A program made the position numbers and the translations under genes. 64,000 nt of DNA from Symbiodinium natans (taxonomy: Eukaryota; Sar; Dinophyceae; Suessiales; Symbiodiniaceae), in contig CAJNDS010002157.1 of the NCBI GenBank assembly GCA_905221605.1, positions 1,062,501 through 1,126,500 of the forward strand, written 5' to 3'. Under the pieces are notes generated by a model. It searched no databases. It saw only the letters and a program-made list of their open reading frames with translations, and was not told the DNA's origin. This document shows positions 11,951-23,900 of the stretch, piece after piece (the first letter of the stretch is position 1; every line of letters begins with the position of its first letter).

Positions 11951-14900
11951 GACGTGACCTCAAATGCCCTCACCCCCTAAACTCCCTAAACTCCCTAACC
12001 TCCCCTAAACTCCCTAAAAGTCCCTAAAGTCCCTAAAGTCCCTAAACTCCCTAAGCTCCCTAATTAAACCCCTAAACTCCCTAAACTTCCTAAACCTCTA
12101 AACTGCCTAAACTTCCTCAACCCCCCTAACGCCCTAGACTCCCCTGAACTCCCTAAACTCCCCGAAACTCCCTAAACTCTCTAAACTCCCTAAACTCCTT
12201 AAACCCCCTAAACTCCCGAAACTCCCTGAAACTCCCTAAACTTACTAAACTCCCTAAACTCCATAAACTCCCGAAGCTTCATAAACTCCCCGAGACCGAG
12301 GCAGCGTGGGCTTTTGGGAGATCCGGGGGTTTCCGACATTACAAGGGAATCCCACTATTTGGGGTGGCTAGACTGGGGGTCCCCTAAACCCTAAACCCCA
12401 AAACCCTCAAAAAACCCCAAAAAAAACCCCAAAACCCCCAAACCCCCAAACCCCCAAACCCCAAACCCTTCCCCCGTCCCCTATTTTCGTAACACCCCCC
12501 AATCTGGGCTCTGCGTAGGCCCGAGGCGTTGAACCCGAGGTAGATATCTTCCGAGAGGTTGATGTGTGGTGTGGCCTTGCCTCAGCACAGGTTTAGGGTT
12601 CGGGGTTTAGGGGTTTTAGGGTTTCAAGGGTTTTCTGGGGTTTTCTGGGGTTTTCTAGGGTTTTCTAGGGTTGGACGTGTGGTCCCTGAATTTTGGTGCC
12701 TTGTTGTACAACCCTTGTGTACACTATACAGAATGAGGGCCCGTACTTCGGATCCCTAAGGTAAGGGACCATACCAAGGGCGCACGCTTCCAACCTTATA
12801 AGTTAAGGTTTAAGGTACGAGTAGCGGGGTTTAGGGTTCAGGGTTTAGGGTTTAGGGTTTAGGGTTTAGGGTTTAGGGTTTAGGGTTTAGGGTTTAGGGT
12901 TTAGGGTTTAGGGTTTTAGGGTTTAGGGTTTTAGGGCTTAGGGCTTAGGGCTTAGGGTTAAACGCCCTTGAGCTTCCAAGCCTTTAGCCCAGAGGAATCC
13001 CTTCTGGACTCGGGCTGGTTTCCGAGGCCAGGGAAGGGTCATCAACCAGCCACCAAAGAAAGTTCGGGATATGAAGTAGGGTATATATTTCTTGTACCCC
13101 CAAAAGGACACCAGGTATATACACTCACCAATAATAAAAAGGAACCTTATATACACTCACCAAAAACAGAAATATAAACCCTGCTTCATATGTGTTGGGC
13201 TTAGAGGTTTCAAGGCTGGGTTCAGATCTAGATTACCATCCCTTCCTGACAGCTTAGAGTAGAAAGAATGGCCAGTAGCTTTTTCAACCTTAAACCTAAA
13301 CCCTAAACCCTAAAGCCCTAAAGCCTAAACCCTAAACCCTAAACCCTAACCATAAACCCTAAACCCCAAACCCTAAAGCCTTGAAACCCTAAAGCGCTAA
13401 AGCCCAAAATCAAACTTGGCATGGACAGCTCAGTCCCGCACTCATCGACCCACGGTTCCGGGCCCAGTACAGGTCCTGCCGGACGATGAGCTCTTACAGC
13501 GTGTAGGGCTGGGGGAAGCCCGGGTTTAAACCGTTTAAACCCTAAGCTTGGGATGTTGCCCCCTTACACTAGCAGTCCTGAATAGGAACTATACTTAGTA
13601 CTCCCGAAATTGATCCCTATTAAGGACTGTCCCCACCCTCGGCGTGGGGTTGTTGGCTTTTAAACTCAACTCTTCTCCTCGCCCGGAACACTTCTCCTCG
13701 CCTGGTCTACTCCTCGCTCATGCCCGGGGCCCCAAAGGTGCCCAGTCTCCCTGGAGACTCTCCCTGAAGTGCCCAACCCCAAAAGTCTTTCTGGAGTGCC
13801 CCAACCAGTCTAACCTGGAGCACCCAACTCCAGATTTTAATTGGACCCCCAGAATCTCCTTGGATTGCCCAATTTCAGAATGTCGAGCCCGAGAGTCTCC
13901 CTGGAGTGCCCAACCCGGAGTGCCCAACCCCTGTTTCTGGAGTGCCCAGCCCCAGAGTCTCCTGGAGTGCCCAACCCAGAGTCCCCAAAGTATCTCTACC
14001 AGGAGAGGGTGGGGATGTTTGAAGCAAAAATAATGTTAGTATAAGGGGAAACATCCCGCCCTTACAAGGTAGAAGATTTCCCATTATTTAGGGGGTTCGA
14101 AAGCAAACAGTAGTAACTAGTTGATTCGTGAGCATGCTGCAAGTTCGTGACTTAGTTGCACAGCATCAAAAGTCCACTGCCCCAAAGAAGATGTGATTTG
14201 CCGTAAACCCTAAACCCTAAACCCTAAAGCCTAAACCCTAAACCCTAAACCCTAAACTTTAAACCCTAAACTGGGTGCTGCGCAAGAAGAAGGGAACATA
14301 CCCAAACATCCTGGTTCGGGTGTGGGCCACCTTCGCCTCGGAAACCCACTGTCCTAACTCCCAATCTCCCTCGAGGAACGCTTGCACCCAAAATCCACCC
14401 AGCCCTATAGGGTTTAGGGTTTAGGGTTTAGGGTTTAGGGTTTAGGGTTTAGGCTTTAGGGTTTAGGGTTTAGGGTTTAGGGTTTAGGCTTTAGGCTTTA
14501 GGGTTTAGGCTGTAGGGTTTAGGGTTTAGGGTACCTCTGCTGGGGCTGCGGCCACAAAGTCGGGATGGCCATAGTGCATGCGAACGCCCAGCCAGGTCTG
14601 GACCTCAGCTTTGGTGGGGTCTACAGGATGTAGGGTTTGGGGTTTAGGGTTTAGGGTTTAGGGTTTAGGGTTTAGGGTTTAGGGTTTAGGGTTTAGGGTT
14701 TAGGGTTTAGGGTTTAGGGTTTTGGGTTTAGGGCTTGGAGTTTAGGGTTTGGGTTGGGTTTAGGGTGCCTCAGGGTAGATAGGGTGAAATGGCTCCGAGC
14801 ATTGGGGCTTTAATGGCTGAGGGTTCTAGGGTTTAGGATTTTGGCAAAACTGCGTTTCTTACGGTAGCTGCATGGTCCCTCAGTATGGGCCCTTAAAGAC

Positions 14901-17900
14901 CCGGAACCCAAGGGCCCATACTTCAGAACCAATTAGTAATTCAAGGACCGGATAACCCCACATACAAAGTTAATCTTTTCGCAAAGAGTGTATAAGTGAA
15001 GACGAGTAAGTGAGAGTGTTCATGATGTCTGGTGCGTCGGTGAACGTGGTATGTGCATGGTGTGTGGTGCGTGGTGCATAATCCGTGGTGTGTGTGCGTG
15101 ATGTGTGATGTGTGCATGGTGCGTGGTGCACGGCCCGCGGCGCGCGGGTGCATGGACGAGGAGGAAGGGAAGGAGGAGAAGGAGGGGGAGGAGGAGGAGG
15201 TGGGATGTGGGGAATTGATAGCGTACAGGTGTGGGATTCAGGGCGACAGCTTCGCGCAGGTATGGAGGCCCTCGACATGGATCGGACCCTCTTCACCAGA
15301 GCATCTCCACGTTTCTTTGAGCTCCTTGTAAGGTTTCCGAGATCGGAAGCACTGCTCGAAAGGTGCAGCGTTGAAAATGTCTTGAATAAAATTCTCCGGA
15401 CCCTAAACCTCCGGTCCAGGGCCCGTAAGTGCCGCGCCTGCCAGCCTGAATAAACGAATACACGACACCTGTGTCGCGGCACGGGTGATGTGGTGCGTGA
15501 TGTGGTGCGTGTGTCGCGGCACGGGTGATGTGGTGCGTGATGTGGTGCGTGATGTGGTGCGTGTGGGGTGATGTGGTGGGTGATGTGGTGCGTGATGTGG
15601 TGCGTGATGTCGTGCGTGATGTGGTGCGTGATGTGGTGCGTGATGTGGTGCGTGATGTGGTGCGTGTGTCGCGGCACGGCACGGGTGATGTGGTGCGTGA
15701 TGTGGTGCGTGATGTGGTGCGTGATGTGGTGCGTGATAGGGTTTAGGGGTTAGGGTTTAGGGTTTAGGGGCTTATGGCATTCAAGCCTTGCTTGGAGAAT
15801 TTCTCTTGCAGACTCCCGGAATCAAAAGACTAGTTAGTGACTAGTCGGCCTACCCTCGGCTAGGCTCATTAGGGCCTCGCCACCCTATGGCACACAGATC
15901 GTGTGCATCTCCTTTTTCTCCCGAGGGCTCTCGCAGTGCAGGGCTTGCGCCCGCCACGTTTAAAACCGTGGCGCTCCCACTGCCAGACCAGTCGTAGGTG
16001 TAGAGGGGAGTTTAGGGTAATAACCCTAAACCCTAAACCCTAAACCCTAAACCTAGAATTGGCAATCAACATGGCTACGGGCCTGCTTCTGGAGAGATTC
16101 GCAACAGATCTGGCAGGAAGATGGGAGCTGCTTGGCAACCAGCATACATTGTCAGTTTAGGAGAATTGCACCGACTCATCTTGAAATGTATCTTGAAATG
16201 TCTTTGAAAGTGTCGGCTTCACAGGCAAGTGTCATCATCTTGTGAGCACTCTCAGCGGCTTCCGCGGCCGCGACCAACGGGCACGGGCACGGGCCTGCCC
16301 TTACCGCCACCCTTACCGTAACCGCCATGACCCCGGCCCCGGCCCCGGCCCCGGCCCTTGCCATAGCCGATGGCAGAGTCGCCAGCATAGCCATAGCCGC
16401 CATGCAACGTCACGTTGGTGGCCTTGGACTCGCCGCTTCGCGCATCTTCCTGAATGTCGAAGGTCATCACAGTCCCGACAATCAGGTCATCGGAGCTGCC
16501 GTGGGCCAACTGAGAGAAGTGCACGAAAACATCACCCGAACCATCGGAGTTCTCGATGAAGCCGCAGCCATCCATGACCTTCTTCAAGGTTCCTATGTGC
16601 GCCATTGCTGGGATTTGGCGTGGGCAGCTTGCACCTGGCTTGGACGGCAGATGTCTCGGCACATAAAGACACATGTGACCCCCCAAGAAATCTGGGAGCT
16701 CCCAATCACCAGGCCCCAGCGTGCAGTGTAGAGGAGGGGGTAAGGTAGAGTGTAAAGGTTCATGGCCGAGAGCCTCAACCCTGATTTCTCACATCCCTGG
16801 GCTTCGGGGAAAGCAGGCAGATTGGATCCTATAACAAACCGTACACTCCCAAATCCTGAGCCCCAAGCCCCCCAAATCCTGAACCCCAAACCCGCAAACT
16901 CCAAACCCTACACTCAGTGTCAGGCTCGCTGGATGGAAGTCCCAAAGCACCACTCGGCGACGGCGTTGATATCCTTAGGTTTCGGGGTTTGGGGAGGGCT
17001 CGGGCTTACGGGGGCTTAAGGGGTCTCTAGAGGGGTGTCGAGGCTTGGGCTGAAGTAGGGATTCCTATGCTACCACTATTTTAACGAACAAGCCTTGAAA
17101 AGGGCCCTGAAGCTGGATGATTTGGGGGCCTGGTTTAGGGTTTAGGGTTTAGGGTCTAGGGTCTATAGGGTCTAGGGAAACCCAGACCTGGCGCATTCTT
17201 TCCGGTGTAAGGGTTGGATCTTGGGATCTTCCCCTCATGCTAACAGTCCTTAATGGGGATTATAATCGGGGGGACTATAATCCCTATTTGGGACTGTTAG
17301 TATAAGGGGGAACATCCCAAGTTGGATCAACCTCATGGGGGTACGTTGCGGTTTGATGGAAACCTGCGTCTCAAGCCCTAAAGCCCCCAAAACCCAACAA
17401 ACCTCAAACCTCAAACTCCTTAACTCCTTAACTCCTTAACTCCTTAACTCCTTAACTCCTTAACTCCTTAACTCCTTAACTCCCTAACTCCTGAACTCCT
17501 TAACTCCTTAACTCCTTAACTCCTTAACTCCAAACCCTAAACCCTAAACCCTAAACCCTAAACCCTAAACCCTAAACCCTAAACCCTAAACCCTAAACCC
17601 TAAACCCTAAACCCTAAACCCAACAAACCTCGCAACCCGTGCTCACCGAGCCCCCCTGCGCCGCAGATGCCGTGCGCCACCGTGAAGATGTGCTCGCGGA
17701 AGCCAATCAACCTACCAATGCTGTGTCGGGGTCAGGGTTTAGGGTTTAGGGTTTAGGGTTGAGGGTTTAGGGTTTAGGGTTTAGGGTTTAGGGTTTCGGG
17801 TTTCGGGTTCAGGATTCAGGGTTCAGGGTTCGGGTTTAGGGTTTCGGGTTTGGGGTTTCGGGTTTCGGGTTGGGATGTTCCCCCTTATACGAACAGTCCT

Positions 17901-20900
17901 TGATACTAAGCCCTAAAAACCCTAAACCCTAAATTGTAGGGTTTGGCCATCGTGTACAGCAAAGCGCCTAAAGCCTCATGTGAAGCACCGTTGATAAGGA
18001 ACCCCCTAAACCTAAACCCTAAACCCCAAAAAGGACTTGCACTAAGAGGAGAATTGGGGATTTCTTGTAGGTCCTAATCCGCAATTCCCGAGATGCGAAA
18101 CAATCCCAGCCCCCCGAGGCCCCTTAATTAACCCTAAACCCTAAACTTGGGACATCCCTTATCCTGACACCTTAATAGGGACAATAATTGGGGGCCCAAA
18201 TCCCGTAAGCCCCACAAGCACAAAACTCCAAACCTTTGGACCCCCAAATCCCTTAAACCAAAGCCCTAAAACACTTAGACCCCTAAAACCCTTAAACACC
18301 TAAATCCTTACAGCCTTAAATTCCCCAAGCCCTTCCGAAACCCTTACCAAACCCTTAGTAGGCCCTTAGCAAACCCTCCACTAAACCCCCTGAAGCCCCT
18401 GAACCGAGAACCCTAAACCCGAAGCCCTAAACCCTAGACCCTAGACCCTAAACCCTAAACCCTAAACCCTAAACCCTAAACCCTAACCCCAAACCGGACG
18501 CAAACGCAGCCTCGCCATCACGCGATCCCGGCTGTAGAAGCGCGGCTGAAAGCGCTTCAAGACCATTGGCACCTTTGAGATTTATGGGCGGTACAGGGTT
18601 CAGGGTTCGGGGTTTAGGATTTCGGGTTTATAGGGCTACTACTACTTGCTTAAGAAACCACCCCCCCAACAAAAATATAAATATAAAGGCGATGCTTATT
18701 CATGAGGGGGTACTCTAGGCATCTTTCTCGGGGGCTTAGTAGGCTTTATAGGCGATACAAGGCCTTTAGGGTTTAGGGTGTACAGATGTACCCACAGATT
18801 TCAAGTCTCCTCCCCACCCACCCCCCCCCCCCCCCACAGGGTATTTCCCCTCACCCACCCAGCCCGCGCCCCCCCGCCCCCCCTCCCTTTTCCCCGGAAA
18901 ACAGAGACAGTTGCAGATGCCACCCTGGTTGCAGATTGCCAAACACCAGCTTTCCACAAGCTGGCGTCTGCGTTGATATGCTCACTGTGCACAAAAACGC
19001 TGGCCCCTTCCTTCTGCTAAAACTGCCCCCCAGAGGCTCGTAAATCCGAACCCGAAACCCTGAACCCTAAACCCCTGTAAAAGCCTTGGGCGCAGGGTTG
19101 CTTTATTCACCCTCTTGGTTCGTCGGGTCTGCTGTTTTTGTGATTATTAATGTTTCGTTCATGTCTTTATACATATATAGATATATATATATATATACGT
19201 ATATATTGTTTTTCCTTTTTTGGGGGGGGCGGGGGGGGGCTTAGGGTCTCGGGTCTAGGGTTTTAGGGTTCAGGGTTTGGGGTTTAGGGCTTGGCCTTGA
19301 AGGCTTCCCCAATGAAGGATCCCATGTTGGCGTCCATCGCCTGGCGTTAGGGGTTTAGGGGTTTAGGAGTTAGGGTTTAGGAGTTTAGGGTTGAGGAGTT
19401 TAGGGTGTTCTGGGTTTAGGGTTTAGGAGTCTAGGGTTCTGAGTTTAGGGGTTTAGGCGTTTAGGGGTTTAGGGTTTTGAAGTTTAAGGGTTTACGGGTT
19501 TAGAAGTTTAGGGTTTAGGGGGTTTAGGATTTAGGGTTTAGGAGTTTAGGGTGTTCGGGTTTGGGGTGTTACGGGACAGGGGGGGGATCGGGCGGCAGGG
19601 GTAAAGTTCAAAACCTGCCAACCCGAGCTAAGAGCCCAGGGTGAGATGTGATGAGGGAACCAATGCCCCTAAAAAGTGGAAAAAGGTCACGAATCCCCTC
19701 CCATTAACATTAACCCCCCCCTAATATTAAATACCCCCAGTCTAGTTCTGCTATAGTATATTGGGGTGGGGGGCGTGGGGGGGGGGGGGGGGGGGGGGGG
19801 GGTGGGGGGGGGGGGTATTCAATAGTGGGGGGTCCGGGGGGGGGGGGGGGGGGGGCGTGAATAATAGGGGGAGGGCACTAGTGGGCATCCTAGTCAGCAT
19901 CCTGATGCAGTTTTGGGCCTTCGGGCTTTGGGTTTAGGCTTGTTTTGGGCAAGATGGCCATGCATACGGACAGCTTCGAGGGGTAACTTTGACTGTCCAA
20001 CATGTGTGATGGAGGGTTGCTTAGGGTTTAGGGCTTGAGGCTTGGAGTACATCAGGGTTGGGTTTCGGGCAATTTTTTCTGGGGGGGGGGGGGGGGGTGT
20101 AGAGTGTGAACATGACCACTTTCCATCTAAGCTCAAACCCTGAATCCTGACGCCCTAACACCCCCAAAGCCCCGAAAGCCCGAAAGCCCCGAAGCAGGAA
20201 ACGACACGATTCATTTCTTAGGGTACCCTAAGCCCAAAACCCTAAACCCCCCAACACATCGTCAAGTGTTTCTTGCCCCCTCGACAGACCCATGGCATCA
20301 CATGCTATTTTGCCCAGCCAATAAGGACCGCATTCAGACAACGGGGCGTCGTAGGGGAGGAAAGATACCGTAGTGGCTAGAAGTCCTGACGAAGCGTTAG
20401 TGTGCAGACAATTATAACCACGACCCTGGCAGAGGAATGCTAGGACCGAATCAGGTGTACTTTCCATTCCTGGGGCACTGAGATCTTCTTCGGGTATGCG
20501 CCAATGCAGGCTCGCAGCACGCGCGCCCGGGAGACACCCTAAACCCTAAATCCTAAGCTCTAAACCCTAAACCCAAAACCCTACACACTAAACCCTCAAC
20601 CCTCAACCCTAAACCCTAAACCGCCCCTGCCTGCAAGGCAAAGCCCTTGCAGAATCGCAGGGCCATCAGCTGGTTCCCTGCCTTTCCCTGCGTGAGATTG
20701 CCTGGCCGGAAGGTCGGGGGTTTAGGGTTTAGGGTTCAGGGTTCAGGGTTCAGGGTTTAGGGTTTAGGGTATGGGGCATTTAGTGCATTTAGGGCACTTT
20801 GGGCTCAAAAAGCCGCAAGCCGCCAACGTTCAGGGCAACACCCTGAACCCTAAACCTTAGGGCTTACGGCTTAGGGTTTAGGGTTTAGGGTTTAGGGTTT

Positions 20901-23900
20901 AGGGTTTAGGGTTTAGGCTTTAGGGTGGGTTTCGGAGTTTAGGGTCGATGAGGGATTTTGCATGGCAGAAATTTAGGCTGACACCCGAAGGCAAGAAGGC
21001 TTAAACCCCAGACCCTTAAACCCTGTAAGCCCCATAAGCCCCATAAGCCCCTGTAAACCCAACTCCCTAGAAGCCTTAAACCCGATAAACCCCAAACCCA
21101 GTCTAAACCCTAAACTCAACTCCCCCATAAACCCTAAACCCTAAACCCTAAACCCTAAACTCCTTGGGTTTAGGGTTTAGGGTTTAGGGTTTAGGGTTTA
21201 GGGTTTAGGGTTTAGGGTTTAGGGTTTAGCTTAGGAGGCTTTAGGCAGTAGTGGGGAGTATTTGGGACGATGAGAAAAAGTCCGCCCGGCCTTTGTTCTT
21301 GCCAATCATGAGCGGCAGGCGCCGAGGCATCACCTGGCAGGTCTTCCGTTTGTTCGAGGGCGTTGTGACGTTTAGGGTTTTGGGGTTTGGGGTTTGGGGT
21401 TTAGGGTTTAGGGTTTGGGGTTTGGGGTTTAGGATTTTAGGGGTTTTGGGGCTTCTGGATTTTTAGGGCTTTGGCGTTCCAGGGGTTTGAGGATTTAGGG
21501 CCTTAGGGCTGTAGGGTTTGAGGGTTTCGGAGGTCGGGCCAAGACAAGCCCTAAACCCTCAAGCCCCCCCCCACCCCTGCCCCGAGTCCAAAGCCCTGAA
21601 CCCTAAATAGCCATCCCAACATCCTCCCTAAGCCCTAAAATTCCCTTCGCCCTAAACCCCTGAACCCTGGACCCTAACACCTCCAGAGCTGGTCCCCCCA
21701 TACTCTGACGAACCAAACCCATGCAACGAGCACACTTGTCCCAGACAGGATTAGGGTTTAGGGTTTAGGGTATACCTCGGACACGTCAACTACAATGGCC
21801 CAAAGCCATTGCACTGCGGGAAAAACCCATTAGAAACTCGAGTTGAGCAGGCTCCTACACTGTTCAGGGAACGCTCTTAAACATAGAACAGAAAGCACAG
21901 TAAGCTCTACCTGGCCCTAAGCCCTAAACCCTAAACCCTAAACCCTAGACCCCATGCTGTGTCTTGAGCAAGGGCCATGCTAACCTCGACCATCTCCAGA
22001 TTCAAGACGGATGTGGGGTCGAAGCTCTCAACCTGGCCCGAGGAGAGGTTTCGGGTTTAGGGTTTAGAGGTTTAGGGGTTTAGGGTTTAGGGTTTAGGGT
22101 TTAAGGTTTAGGGTTTAGTGCTTGGGGTTTAGGGTTTGGGGTTTGTGGTTTAGGGTTTAGGGTGTAGGGTTTAGGGTTTAGGGTTTAGGGTTTAGGGTTT
22201 AGGGTTTAGGGTTTAGGGTTTAGGGTTTAGGGTTTAGGGTTTAGGGTTTAGGGTTTAGGGTTTAGGGCTGGGGGTGTAGGGTTGAGCATGCATACTTGCA
22301 ACGTACTCTCTGATGCCTTTACCTCACGGCCTAGACAAGCATCAACTACAGTGACAGCACTGATTAAGAAATCATTGGATTAAGAAACGAGCATGCTCGC
22401 GGCTGGATGCCGGATTAAAAATGCGAAAATTGAGAGCAAGACTAAATTAAGAAATCGAGGGTACCCTCATCCTGGGCCCTAAATTTCTTAAATTTGGTTG
22501 TTTTTGGCATTCGCCGAATGAAAAGTCTCCCCCCCAAATAAGAAACTCAGCCCCTCGATCTCTTAAATTGAGGGGGGGAATTGGGCTGGACCCCAAATTT
22601 AAGAAATCGAGGGGCTGGATTTCTTAAATTTAAGAAATCGAGGGGCTGGATTTCTTAAATTTAAAGAAATCGAGGGGCTGGATTTCTTAAATTTAAGAAA
22701 TCGAGGGGCTGGATTTCTTATTTGGAAGGGGGGGGGGGGGGTCGGAGGAATTTCTTATTTATTTTAGGCCAAAACCCTCCAATTTAGGCTGGATTTCTTA
22801 ATTTGAGGGGGGAATTGGGCTGGACCCCAAATTTAAGAAATCGAGGGGCTGGATTTCTTAAATTTAAGAAATTGAGGGGCTGGATTTCTTAAATTTAAGA
22901 AGTCGAGGGGCTGGATTTCTTATTTTGGTGGGGCGCGGGGCGGAAAATTAAGAATTTCACCCGGGTGGGGCGGGACCCCAAAAACCAGCAAATTAAGAAA
23001 TTGAGGCTTGAGCGATCAGCCTAATGGATAAGGCGTCGCCTTACTAATTGACACGTTGTCAGTTCGAATCCCGTTAAGAAATTCGTTCAGAAACCGAGGG
23101 TACCCTCAAAAGTGAGGAGGCTAAAATTCCGGAAATTGAGTGGGCTTCATAATTAAGAAACCGAGGGTACCCTCACCAAAACTTAGAGGTTTCTTATCCA
23201 GCGCTGTCACTGTAGGCCATACCACTGAAGTGCATCATCAAAGCCATTCCAGCGTGTACGGGAAAACACCGGCTGGCGACTTGGAGGCAACACTGGCACC
23301 AAGTACCGGCTCATGAGGGCCAGCACGTGCTCCACCTCCGTACCCCATTTGGCAGTCCAGAACCAGATCTCGTCACGACCCTGAAGGTCTCCATCCCTAA
23401 CCCCTAAACCCTAAACCCTAAACCCTAAACCCTAAACCCTAAACCCTAAACCCGAATTAAACCCTAAACCCTATGTAGGAAATCTGCGATAACTGCCCGC
23501 TGCCGCCTCCTTTGCAAAGCCTGGCTTGGCAGCTAAGGCCCAGATCCCGAACAAAAAACACGCTCAAGTTCCGCAACACGTTCTGAAACACCCTCAGCCC
23601 AAACCCCTGAACCGCAAACCCCAAAGACAAAAAGAACCATAAACCCTAAGCTCTACACCCTAATCCCCTAAACCCTAGATGAACCCCAAACCCTGCACTT
23701 CCTGAACCCTACTGGGGAGGCCCTTTTGACTTAGTAAGTGGGGGTAGTCAGTTGGGTTCTGGGTATTATGGTAAGGTTTCTAGGGGGTTCGAAGTAGACT
23801 TGCCTGCGCTGAACTTGGAACACTAGCAAAAATCTTAATTTGAGCTTTTTCTTAGGAATTAAAGTACCCAAAGATTAAAAGCTATTCCCAAAGATCCCTA

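Noticed and set aside
14970-15753. His-Ile-Thr-His or Met-Trp-Cys-Val repeat proteins
   Set aside because: They are translations of the 12-bp GATGTGGTGCGT minisatellite.
16061-16080. Spliced-leader relic CCGTAGCCAT on the minus strand
   Set aside because: Only 10 bases match, and it lies 3' of the cold-shock gene rather than at a gene start.
20228-20467. 79-residue minus ORF starting [14 protein letters not shown]
   Set aside because: Open but without acceptor/donor logic or GT48 similarity; flanking exons join without it. Left as unproven.
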